Notes: generated by a model from the sequence alone, not told the origin. Shown: positions 1 through 6,022, counted from the first letter of the stretch. The stretch: 6,145 nucleotides of DNA from Ignavibacteriaceae bacterium (GCA_022865965.1 JALHTS010000020.1:1-6145); one strand, 5' to 3'. Numbers and translations: made by a program.

Positions 1-41
1 AAGTTTAAGTTATTGCTTTAATTATCAAAGGTTTTGGCGAA

Positions 42-548
42 ATGTATAAATCAATGTTTTTTCTTGTATTAATTTTTCTTGTTTTGGGATGTAAAGAAGA
101 TTCCTTTGATCCTTTTGTCGAAGATAACACGGCAAGCGGGTTTATGTTATGCCAAATTAATTCGTCTTCGTGGTCTGCAAATGAAGTTCAGGAATACAAA
201 GAACGGGATACATTGTTTCTGAAAGGAATAGTGACACTTACAAGTGATTCAAATTATTCTTCTTCAGAAATTAATTTCAAAATTATAAATCTTAATCAGC
301 CCGGGTTATATGGAATTGGTGAAGATGAACTCGGATTCACATACGGTGTGAAAGGAAATTATATATTAAAGTCAGCCAAAAATTTACCGGATGTTGTTTA
401 TACTGCCTATTACACGGAAGATAATCTAATGACAATTACTGGTATAAACGACAGAAGTATTGCGGCAGAATTTAAAATGAAAGTTTTTAGTCAGAGTTTT
501 TCAGACAGTCTTTTGATTACTAATGGAAGATTTAGTATCACTTACTGA
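42..548 (+). CDS. Small exported lipoprotein, DUF6252-like, function unknown
   Basis: This 168-residue protein starts with a hydrophobic stretch (about 5-16) ending in a lipobox, V14-L15-G16-C17, so Cys17 should be lipidated. The mature protein begins C-K-E-D. A lysine followed by acidic residues straight after the cysteine resembles the lipoprotein export signal that sends Bacteroidota lipoproteins to the cell surface (inference). The rest is a small, probably all-beta domain: a F-x-x-x-I-N-x-x-x-W opening near 34-44, alternating strands, an M-T-I-T-G segment near 130-134, and a closing I-T-N-G-R-F-x-I-x-Y (159-168). That order resembles Bacteroidota DUF6252-type lipoproteins; I recognise the pattern but cannot search it. 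AAAGG at 27-31 lies 10 bases before the chosen ATG; Met5 is a weaker alternative. Its 3' end overlaps the convergent gene by 11 bases. The family has no known function, and no catalytic motif is visible. Confidence 0.85.
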   Translation: MYKSMFFLVLIFLVLGCKEDSFDPFVEDNTASGFMLCQINSSSWSANEVQEYKERDTLFLKGIVTLTSDSNYSSSEINFKIINLNQPGLYGIGEDELGFTYGVKGNYILKSAKNLPDVVYTAYYTEDNLMTITGINDRSIAAEFKMKVFSQSFSDSLLITNGRFSITY

Positions 549-1380
549 TTTCAAAAACTTCTTTTAGCAGAATGTGCATGCCATATAAATGTTTAAGATG
601 ATCTGGGGCAGAATCCCCCAGATACCCTTTCATACTGAAAAATCCTGTTTCGCTTTTTGAATATTGAGTGCCGATCTCATCACTTACTTCAGAAGAAATT
701 CTATTTGCTCCAATCTTACCTAAAATATAATCGGTAGTTTGTGTTGTGCTTTGATAACCTTCAGTCGAAATGCTTGAGTGAGTTATTGTCATAATTTTCT
801 TTTTATCCCGCGCATCTTCTGCAAACCTTACAAAATCAGTCATTTGTAATTTCATCAAAGCAGAATCTGAATCACAATGCAAGCCATCCATAAGAATAAG
901 TGCATCCGTTAATTTATAATATTCGGGATTCTTTAATATCTCCCTTACACCTGCATAACCTGCACTGAAAGATGTAATAATTAGTTTATCGATTTGTGGG
1001 TTTGGTAAAATTTTATGCGAATTTATCTTTGTAAGAATAGTGTCTAAGATGATTCGAAATTTATTTTCATCAGAAAAATAATTTTTATAAGGACTTGAAA
1101 GGGCTCCAAGATGAATATTAAATAAAACAGCATTTACACCGGACTTATAAACAACATCTTCAATAGCCCACGATGAGCCATGAAAATGAAAAACCAAAGT
1201 GACTTTTCCTTGAGAGTCAGGAATAAAGAAATCCGGTATGAATAGTTGTGCAAATTGTTTGTCAGCCAACGCAAATTCTTTAGAGAGATCAATTCTAATA
1301 CCTTCTGTAGAATTCTGTGATAAGATTGATCCGCAAAAAGCTAATATTACAAAAATTAAAAAGGCAAAAATATTTTTCAT
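538..1380 (-). CDS. Secreted alpha/beta-hydrolase-fold protein, probable esterase
   Basis: This 280-residue protein has an N-terminal signal peptide (hydrophobic 4-20, likely cleavage near S21/Q22, type I; the Cys16 context A-F-C is not a good lipobox). After it come alpha/beta-hydrolase landmarks in the right order: H-F-H-G at 65-68 after a beta strand, the place of the oxyanion-hole HG motif; a nucleophile elbow S-F-S-A-G at 137-141, with Ser139 in G/S-x-S-x-G form; L-M-D-G at 163-166, with Asp165 the likely acid; and D-H-L-K-H at 260-264, with His261 the likely base. The first position of the elbow is Ser, not Gly, which is tolerated in this superfamily. It would act outside the cytoplasm on an unknown ester or amide. 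No SD is visible before the ATG, where the sequence is A/T-rich, but a TAnnTTTG-type -7 element lies about 30 bases upstream. It is transcribed alone and convergently with the lipoprotein gene. The exact family is not recognised. Confidence 0.85.
   Translation of the reverse strand: MKNIFAFLIFVILAFCGSILSQNSTEGIRIDLSKEFALADKQFAQLFIPDFFIPDSQGKVTLVFHFHGSSWAIEDVVYKSGVNAVLFNIHLGALSSPYKNYFSDENKFRIILDTILTKINSHKILPNPQIDKLIITSFSAGYAGVREILKNPEYYKLTDALILMDGLHCDSDSALMKLQMTDFVRFAEDARDKKKIMTITHSSISTEGYQSTTQTTDYILGKIGANRISSEVSDEIGTQYSKSETGFFSMKGYLGDSAPDHLKHLYGMHILLKEVFEISK
601..623. repeat. Perfect 8-bp inverted repeat (hairpin) inside the hydrolase gene
   Basis: ATCTGGGG at 601-608 and CCCCAGAT at 616-623 are exact reverse complements around a 7-base loop. 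The hairpin lies 53 bases past the stop codon of the + strand lipoprotein gene. It is also within the coding sequence of the minus-strand hydrolase, covering Leu254-Asp260 just before the proposed catalytic His261. It could stop or stabilise the convergent + transcript, but no T-run follows it on either strand, so it is not a standard intrinsic terminator. It may be chance constrained by the protein sequence. Confidence 0.5.
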
Positions 1381-1410
1381 TTTTTTAAAAATAAATTAAT
1401 CCAGATGAAA

Positions 1411-1418
1411 CAAACATA
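1411..1418 (-). promoter_or_regulatory. Candidate Bacteroidota-type -7 promoter element for the hydrolase gene
   Basis: On the minus strand this reads TATGTTTG, an exact match to the TAnnTTTG -7 consensus known from Bacteroidota promoters. It lies 30 bases upstream of the hydrolase ATG, giving a short leader of roughly 20-25 bases. No clear TTTG -33 box is present at the expected distance, so the call rests on one element. Confidence 0.35.
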
Positions 1419-1622
1419 CTTAAAGGTACTATCAAGCGCTTAATTATTTCGCGTGCATTCCTATAACACTTGAAATGTTAATAGAATCTATTTTGGCTGT
1501 TGCTGGATATTTTCTATTCAAACGAGGAAAATGGAAACCAGTTAAAGTATAAAAACAGACAATACAGCAAATAAATAATTACTGAATTTTTGCCCATATT
1601 AAACAATCGTTAATAGTTGCTT

Positions 1623-1646
1623 TAATTATTACCGATTAAATAATTA
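1623..1646. repeat. 8-bp inverted repeat, possible operator near a weak promoter
   Basis: TAATTATT at 1623-1630 and AATAATTA at 1639-1646 are exact reverse complements with an 8-base spacer. The repeat directly follows TTGCTT (1617-1622) and includes AATAAT (1639-1644), a 16-base-spaced pair that could act as -35/-10 for the rightward gene cluster. A dimeric regulator could bind here. Because the arms are only A and T in an AT-rich gap, chance is a real alternative. Confidence 0.25.
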
Positions 1647-1730
1647 TCTGTCCTTTTAACCCAACGGAGAATCAACACCGGCATTTTTTATTATATTTAT
1701 TTTAGAATTTTTAACATCTACTAAAGTAAG

Positions 1731-1841
1731 ATGAATACTTTTAGTTTATTAGCCTGTACAATAGGAATTTACTTAGTTCTCCTACTCAGTTTTATACTCT
1801 TTCTTATAGATATCACAAATCAAATAAAAACCATAAGGTGA
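1731..1841 (+). CDS. Small single-span membrane peptide upstream of the operon
   Basis: A 36-codon reading frame opens with ATG at 1731, just after an in-frame stop at 1722-1724, and ends at TGA 1839-1841. Residues 4-26 form one continuous hydrophobic segment (I11-G-I-Y-L-V-L-L-L-S-F-I-L-F-L at its centre), followed by a polar, basic tail with K33 and R36, as expected for a membrane-anchored peptide with the tail on the cytoplasmic side. Its last codons AGG-TGA form part of the AAGGTGA ribosome-binding site of the barrel gene, which starts four bases after the stop. That suggests translational coupling or a leader-peptide role. The upstream SD is weak (AAAG at 1723-1726). It may be a real small protein, a leader ORF or chance; a short hydrophobic toxin is also possible. 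I do not recognise a family. Confidence 0.4.
   Translation: MNTFSLLACTIGIYLVLLLSFILFLIDITNQIKTIR
1835..1841 (+). promoter_or_regulatory. Ribosome-binding site of the barrel gene, overlapping the small ORF stop
   Basis: AAGGTGA lies four bases before ATG 1846 and is a good Shine-Dalgarno match. Its TGA is the stop codon of the 36-codon ORF, so a ribosome ending there sits on the start region of the next gene. Confidence 0.6.
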
Positions 1842-1845
1842 AATA

Positions 1846-2622
1846 ATGACAAACACACTTTGGTGCTTATCATTCTCTTCCATAATATTATTTTCTATTA
1901 GCCTAAATGGGCAAGACTTATTAGATCAAAAATTAATCTTTCCGGAAGGAATTTCATTAGAGTATGGAATTGGAAGTTTTGCCGTGACTGATGAATATAT
2001 TTCTAAAGAAAAATATTCCGGTTCCCTTCCATATTATAGCATTGCATGGGCAAACCAGCATTCGGATTATGTTTACCATCTAAGACTCGATTTCCGAAAC
2101 TCATCAGATATAAAAAACTATAATGTAACCACTGATATATACCAATTCACACTTAACCAGGGTTTTAGTTATACTTTACCAAAATTTACAATATTTAATA
2201 AAGACGCTTACCTATATCTGGGACCCTCAACGGAGCTGTTCTTTTATTATAACAAACAGAACATTGCTGTGGATGGATTTGATTATGCACAGTCATTCGC
2301 TGCTTTGATTTCTGCCGGTGTCAGCTCGCGACTGTTTTACAAGCTGTGGGATGATTTTAATATTGAAGGATCTCTGGATTTTAGTGTTCTTTCTCTCGGA
2401 TTACGTGTAGTTGACTCTGAGGAAGAAGATGTATCCCCGGTAAAAATTCTCACATTGTTTTCCGGAACAAATCTTGTTTTAAGATTGGGTCCGCGTTACC
2501 ATTTGCTGGACAACCTATCAATAAAGGCAGCGTATCTTTTACATCTGACAAGAATAAGTTCGTGGGAGCCGCTTCTTTCCGCAAGTGATAACGTAGTATT
2601 TACTTTAACGTACGGATTTTAA
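1846..2622 (+). CDS. Predicted outer-membrane beta-barrel protein
   Basis: This 258-residue protein has a signal peptide (hydrophobic to about 20, likely cleavage near G22/Q23). The mature part is rich in alternating aromatic/hydrophobic and polar residues that read as amphipathic strands, for example Y-H-L-R-L-D-F, Y-Q-F-T-L-N-Q-G-F-S-Y, A-Y-L-Y-L-G-P-S-T-E-L-F-F-Y-Y and L-V-L-R-L-G-P-R-Y. It ends T-L-T-Y-G-F; a C-terminal Phe on a last strand is the usual BAM recognition signal of outer-membrane proteins. Length and strand content suit a small barrel of roughly 8-12 strands. No plug or TonB box is seen, so this is more likely a structural or porin-like barrel than an active transporter; substrate unknown. 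The stop lies 14 bases before the protease start, so the two genes are probably cotranscribed. The fold is a strong inference; the specific family is not recognised. Confidence 0.85.
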   Translation: MTNTLWCLSFSSIILFSISLNGQDLLDQKLIFPEGISLEYGIGSFAVTDEYISKEKYSGSLPYYSIAWANQHSDYVYHLRLDFRNSSDIKNYNVTTDIYQFTLNQGFSYTLPKFTIFNKDAYLYLGPSTELFFYYNKQNIAVDGFDYAQSFAALISAGVSSRLFYKLWDDFNIEGSLDFSVLSLGLRVVDSEEEDVSPVKILTLFSGTNLVLRLGPRYHLLDNLSIKAAYLLHLTRISSWEPLLSASDNVVFTLTYGF

Positions 2623-2623
2623 T

Positions 2624-2630
2624 GAGAGGG
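2624..2630 (+). promoter_or_regulatory. Ribosome-binding site that decides the protease start
   Basis: GAGAGGG lies six bases before ATG 2637. Three in-frame ATGs occur here (2622, 2631, 2637). The first overlaps the barrel gene stop and lies at or before this SD, so it would leave the SD unused. Only 2637 has proper spacing, and it begins M-K-K-I-F-L-I-F, a normal lipoprotein signal start. Confidence 0.65.
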
Positions 2631-2636
2631 ATGTAT

Positions 2637-3644
2637 ATGAAAAAGATATTTTTAATTTTTTCTGCTTTTTGCATTTTATTTATTTTTTCCTGCAAAGATT
2701 TAATTGTAACAGAGCCGGAATCAAATCTTAACGTAGAAGATTTTGAAGCAGCATGGAAAAGAATAAACGATGTTTATCCATATCTCGAATTCAAAAAGAT
2801 TAATTGGGATTCAATTCATTCGGTTTACCGGCCACTTGCTGAAAAAGCAAGAGGTGACGAATTTTATCTTGTGCTTCGTGATTTTTTAGCTGAACTTAAA
2901 GATGGTCACGTTTATTATCGAACTAAAGGCGGAGGAGAGGTTTATCCATACTATCCCGAAAGACACTTCAAAGACAGGCATGCTTACAGTCCTTTTGTTG
3001 TGAGAACGTATTTTGATAAAGAACTTCGTTTAACTGAAAGCAGCACTGTAGAATATGAAATCCTGCCAGAAAATATCGGATATGCATTTATAGCTGATTT
3101 CCACAAAAGTTACCTCGTCGACGAATTTCCCGGTGTATTAGACTATCTGAAAGATACCAAAGGATTAATACTGGACATTCGCCAGAAACGAGGAGGTGAC
3201 TACAAAAATATTGTAGCAGTTGTTGAACGGTTTTTAACTGAGCCACTTGAAAGAAACGATGCTTATACAATGGGTGAGAAATGGGTAATTCCACCATTCC
3301 AGCCAGCGGGTCCTTTTCAATATACAAATCCGGTTGTGGTGTTAATAAACGGATCAACTTTTAGTGCGGGCGAGTTTACTACAGAAATATTAAAGCAACT
3401 GCCACATGTTACTGCAGTTGGCGATACCACCGGCGGAGGTTCAGTTGGAGGGGGAGATGCGGGTCTTTATTTTCTGCCAAGCGGAAAATCAATTGAAATT
3501 GGATTTATTGATATCAGACGTTACGACGGGCTTCCCTGGGAATGGCTTGGCATTGCTCCGGATATTCTCGTTGAACAAACTGAAGCAGATATTCTTGCTG
3601 GAAGAGATAAACAACTAGAGTATGCAATTGAAATGTTGAAATAA
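2637..3644 (+). CDS. S41-family (tricorn/CTP-type) lipoprotein peptidase without PDZ domain
   Basis: This is a serine peptidase of family S41, exported and lipid-anchored. Counting from ATG 2637 (335 residues), a signal with lipobox I-F-S-C puts the lipid on Cys19. Residues 31-95 form the helical N-terminal S41 domain ending in L-K-D-G-H-V; His91 is the equivalent of the tricorn catalytic His. The core follows: L-I-L-D-I-R-Q-K-R-G-G-D at 177-188 is the S41 hallmark, and N-G-S-T-F-S-A-G-E at 238-246 holds the nucleophile Ser243. G-D-T-T-G-G-G is at 262-268, and W-E-W-L-G-I-A-P-D at 301-309 places Glu302 where tricorn-type enzymes carry the catalytic Glu. The triad therefore looks Ser/His/Glu, not the Ser/Lys dyad of CtpA/Prc. 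Only about 50 residues lie between the DGH motif and the core strand, too few for a PDZ domain. An annotator could also start at 2622, adding five residues. It sits between a barrel gene and a propeller gene and is probably cotranscribed with both; its substrate is unknown. Confidence 0.9.
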   Translation: MKKIFLIFSAFCILFIFSCKDLIVTEPESNLNVEDFEAAWKRINDVYPYLEFKKINWDSIHSVYRPLAEKARGDEFYLVLRDFLAELKDGHVYYRTKGGGEVYPYYPERHFKDRHAYSPFVVRTYFDKELRLTESSTVEYEILPENIGYAFIADFHKSYLVDEFPGVLDYLKDTKGLILDIRQKRGGDYKNIVAVVERFLTEPLERNDAYTMGEKWVIPPFQPAGPFQYTNPVVVLINGSTFSAGEFTTEILKQLPHVTAVGDTTGGGSVGGGDAGLYFLPSGKSIEIGFIDIRRYDGLPWEWLGIAPDILVEQTEADILAGRDKQLEYAIEMLK

Positions 3645-3686
3645 ATTAATTGAATAATGTTGTAATCAATCAAAAGAGGACAAAAA

Positions 3687-4607
3687 ATGAAAAGTCTATT
3701 CAAAATACTTTTTATTGCAACCGTTGTTTCTTTTGTAAACGTTCTTGCTCAAGATAAATACGAATGCAGAAGACTGACCTTTGATCCTGCTCAGGAAGGA
3801 TTTGCCACATGGTCACCTGATAGTAAATCCATTGTTTACCAATTTACAACCTGGAATGATTCACTCGGCAAAAATGGTTTGTGGATTATCTCCCCGGATG
3901 GAACAGGAGCAAAACAAATTTTTAAAGGACTTGCTGAACATGCCAAATGGTCACCTGATGGCCGTTTCATAGTTTTTGATGCTGATACAGGCAACAGTAT
4001 TAAAATGATTCCGGCTGAAGGAGGAGAGGCAATTATATTCCTTCCTGATACAATTCACATTCAAAATGGTGGATTGCCCTGTTGGTCACCTGATGGATCT
4101 CAACTTGCATTTATAGAAAGCACCGGATTATCTATCTGCATTTATGATATGAAAACCGGCAATATTGAAAGTATTTTTTCTAAAGAAGGTATGCTGCCAC
4201 TTCCTGCAGGTTGGTCAAATGACGGAAAAAGTATTCTTGCTGCTCTTATGGACAGGCAATCAAGGAAATCAAGTATGCTGAAAATCTCCATTGACGGTAA
4301 AACAGTAGAAACAATCAGCGGACATCATGAAAACTTTTATCGTCATCTGGCTCTATCTCCCGATGGATCACTGCTTGTTTATGCGGCAATGGAAGGCAGG
4401 TATCTTGGATTATGGGTTATGCTTGCCGAGGGTGGTAAGTCATTACCGATTACAATTACACAAAATGCTCATAATGAAGGGCCAGCCTGGTCGCCGGATG
4501 GGAAGAGCCTTGCTTTTAACAGCACAAGATCAGGAAATCATGACGTATGGATAATGGATGTTGATATTGAACAACTTAAGAGAGAACTTGCAGAATTAAA
4601 CAAATGA
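3687..4607 (+). CDS. Exported six-bladed PD40/TolB-type beta-propeller protein
   Basis: This 306-residue protein has a signal peptide (hydrophobic 4-20, likely cleavage A21/Q22) and then is almost entirely PD40 repeats. The W-S-P-D-G-x-x-h-h-F/Y signature recurs six times: 42-51, 88-97, 133-142, 176-185 (W-S-N-D-G), 223-232 (L-S-P-D-G) and 268-277. That count gives a six-bladed propeller like the TolB C-terminal domain and the tricorn beta-6 domain. It has no TolB N-terminal domain, no peptidase domain and no lipobox, so it should be a soluble periplasmic or secreted binding module. A short charged helix (about 292-305) closes it. AGAGGA at 3675-3680 lies six bases before the ATG. The gene begins 42 bases after the S41 peptidase and is probably cotranscribed, so a role in presenting or gating substrates for that peptidase is plausible but unproven. 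It should not be named tolB: Pal/Tol genes are absent here. Confidence 0.9.
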   Translation: MKSLFKILFIATVVSFVNVLAQDKYECRRLTFDPAQEGFATWSPDSKSIVYQFTTWNDSLGKNGLWIISPDGTGAKQIFKGLAEHAKWSPDGRFIVFDADTGNSIKMIPAEGGEAIIFLPDTIHIQNGGLPCWSPDGSQLAFIESTGLSICIYDMKTGNIESIFSKEGMLPLPAGWSNDGKSILAALMDRQSRKSSMLKISIDGKTVETISGHHENFYRHLALSPDGSLLVYAAMEGRYLGLWVMLAEGGKSLPITITQNAHNEGPAWSPDGKSLAFNSTRSGNHDVWIMDVDIEQLKRELAELNK

Positions 4608-4636
4608 AAATCAAATAGCCGGCAAAGATATGTATT

Positions 4637-5041
4637 ATGTCTAATGATAAATCATCTGTATCTCTTGGCTGGAAAGTTGCCCTAATTGTATTAGGCGCAA
4701 TTGGATTGATTACTGGCTTAATTAAGATACCTGGTTTTTGGTCTGGATAAGTTCTTGATATTGTAGGTCCTGCCTGGAACTATATTCTTCTGAGAGGAAT
4801 TTACCATTCCCAAAACACAAGTTTTCTTTTTATTAAGTTTTCACCAGAAGGTGCCGTATTATTAATAATGGCGATATGTTTTATAATCGAAACTAGTCAG
4901 TATTTTAATTTTTATAATGCATATTTCGACCCATATGATTACTTAGCTTATATTTCATTGCTTCTTCCTATTTATTTTACAGATAAACATTTTTCTGTTG
5001 GTCAGGGAAAAGACAAAAATCAAAGGATAGAATATGAATGA
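4637..5041 (+). pseudogene. VanZ/DUF2809-like small membrane protein, interrupted by an in-frame TAA
   Basis: One frame stays open from ATG 4637 to TGA 5039-5041 (134 codons) except for a TAA at 4748-4750, codon 38. Both sides read as one protein. Residues 12-34 are a membrane span ending K-I-P-G-F-W-S-G. After the stop come D-I-V-G-P-A-W-N-Y-I-L-L-R-G, a second span (about 71-84) running into I-E-T-S-Q (Glu85, Gln88), then D-P-Y-D-Y-L-A-Y (98-105) and a last hydrophobic span to about 114. The order R-G, E-x-x-Q, D-x-x-x-Y is the pattern of VanZ/DUF2809-type membrane proteins. TAA is one base from Tyr codons (TAT/TAC), and Tyr would suit the position. The frame ends 8 bases inside the next gene, a normal operon overlap, supporting a once-intact gene. 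Met at 4868-4870 could restart a 57-residue piece. Sequencing error or recent nonsense mutation are both possible; other genes here end in TAA, so recoding is unlikely. Confidence 0.75.
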
Positions 5042-5978
5042 ATACACGCTCTGGCCCGAAATAAAATCATTTGATGAGGGATTTCTCAAAGTTAGTGATA
5101 TTCACACCATACGATACGCTTTGTACGGAAATCCAAAAGGAAAACCAGTTTTCTTTCTGCACGGCGGACCTGGCGGCGGCTGTAACGATGAAGATGCAAG
5201 GTGGTTTGATCCTTCAAAATATCTTATTGTAACTCACGATCAGAGAGGAAGTGGTAAAAGTACGCCCCTTGCCGAAATCAGAGAAAACATACCTAATAAT
5301 TTGGTTAATGATATTGAAAGCCTTCGCAAACATCTTAACATTCAAACTCCATTTTCAATTTTTGCCGGTTCCTGGGGCACAACATTAGCTTTGTTGTATG
5401 CCGAAGCTTATCCTAAGAATATTTCAAGAATGATCCTTAGAGGAATATTCACCTGCAGCTACGATGAGCAGGATTATTTCTATTCTGCAACCGGAGCCGC
5501 AAAGTTTTCTCCTGAAGCGTGGGAAAATCTTATAAAAAAAATTCCTCAAGGTACTGATAGAATTCAGGAACGTATACACAAGCTAATTGAAAATTCTGAT
5601 GAAGAAGAAAAACTAAAATGGTGCAGGATACTGGCAGAATATGAATACAGCTTTTTCAATCTTTCTTCAGATGAATTGAATAAGGCTCTTGAAAATATGG
5701 ATTTGGTTTTCAAAGAGATGAGAATTAATATTTTCTATCAGGCAAACAGATTTTTCCTTGAAGATAATCAGATTATTAAAAACATAGATTCGATTAAGCA
5801 TTTGCCTGTTTCAATTGTACACGGAAGCGGGGATTTAATTTGTCCCCCGGCATCAGCCTTTAACTTGCATAAACATTTATCCAACTCCACTTTTGTTCTG
5901 GTTCCGGAAGCAGGACATCTTTCAAGTGATCATAAAATTCAGCAAGCTTTAATTGAGGCTGTGAACAATTGGAGATAA
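5034..5978 (+). CDS. pip: Proline iminopeptidase-type alpha/beta hydrolase (peptidase family S33)
   Basis: This 314-residue protein has the usual family length and no signal peptide, so it is cytoplasmic. Family members cleave N-terminal proline (or other residues) from peptides. Motifs are in order: H-G-G-P-G-G-G at 43-49 (oxyanion loop); D-Q-R-G-S-G-K-S at 69-76; A-G-S-W-G-T-T-L-A-L at 111-120 with nucleophile Ser113 (usually G-G-S-W-G); H-G-S-G-D-L-I-C-P-P at 263-272 with Asp267 (usually G-R-Y-D); and E-A-G-H at 292-295 with His295. The triad is therefore complete. In the cap domain, Glu204 lies where PIPs carry one Glu that holds the substrate amino group. The second, normally in an R-I-E-N-H-Y-F motif, appears replaced by Asn232 in R-I-N-I-F-Y, so substrate preference may differ. 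AAAGGA at 5022-5027 is six bases upstream. The start overlaps the broken membrane gene by 8 bases. The fold is certain; the pip activity is less so. Confidence 0.88.
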   Translation: MNEYTLWPEIKSFDEGFLKVSDIHTIRYALYGNPKGKPVFFLHGGPGGGCNDEDARWFDPSKYLIVTHDQRGSGKSTPLAEIRENIPNNLVNDIESLRKHLNIQTPFSIFAGSWGTTLALLYAEAYPKNISRMILRGIFTCSYDEQDYFYSATGAAKFSPEAWENLIKKIPQGTDRIQERIHKLIENSDEEEKLKWCRILAEYEYSFFNLSSDELNKALENMDLVFKEMRINIFYQANRFFLEDNQIIKNIDSIKHLPVSIVHGSGDLICPPASAFNLHKHLSNSTFVLVPEAGHLSSDHKIQQALIEAVNNWR

Positions 5979-6022
5979 GACAGAAATGGAATTTATAAAT
6001 AAAAAGCAGAAAGGCAGCAAAA

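Larger units (their letters stand above)
1381..1730. other. AT-rich divergent intergenic region
   Basis: About 350 bases separate the minus-strand hydrolase start from the first small + strand ORF. Stops are frequent in the frames I read. The region holds a candidate -7 element for the minus gene (1411-1418), an inverted repeat (1623-1646) and a weak sigma70-like pair near 1617-1644 for the rightward operon. A 25-codon reading frame at 1475-1552 is hydrophobic at its start and basic at its end but has no ribosome-binding site, so I do not call it a gene. I see no tRNA, repeat array or strong terminator here. Confidence 0.7.

Noticed and set aside
1475..1552. 25-codon ORF with a hydrophobic start and basic tail (MLIESILAV... 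to ...KPVKV), in a frame open from 1424
   Set aside because: No Shine-Dalgarno, no coupling to a neighbour, and the length is easily reached by chance in this AT-rich gap.
2622..2636. Upstream start at 2622 for the S41 gene, overlapping the barrel stop (TAATG)
   Set aside because: The TAATG overlap is attractive, but the strong GAGAGGG is placed for ATG 2637, and the longer form adds an atypical M-R-G-M-Y lead to the signal peptide.
3088..3357. 89-codon reading frame on the minus strand inside the S41 gene
   Set aside because: It is a shadow of the clearly coding S41 frame, with no start signal and no recognisable protein character.
3430..3466. G-rich stretch in the S41 gene that could be read as a G-quadruplex
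   Set aside because: It simply encodes the glycine-rich T-T-G-G-G-S-V-G-G-G loop expected near the S41 active site, and the G runs are mostly pairs.
4327..4554. 75-codon + strand reading frame inside the propeller gene (also shorter ones at 3781 and 3406)
   Set aside because: Out-of-frame shadows of the PD40 and S41 genes, whose own frames carry all the motifs.
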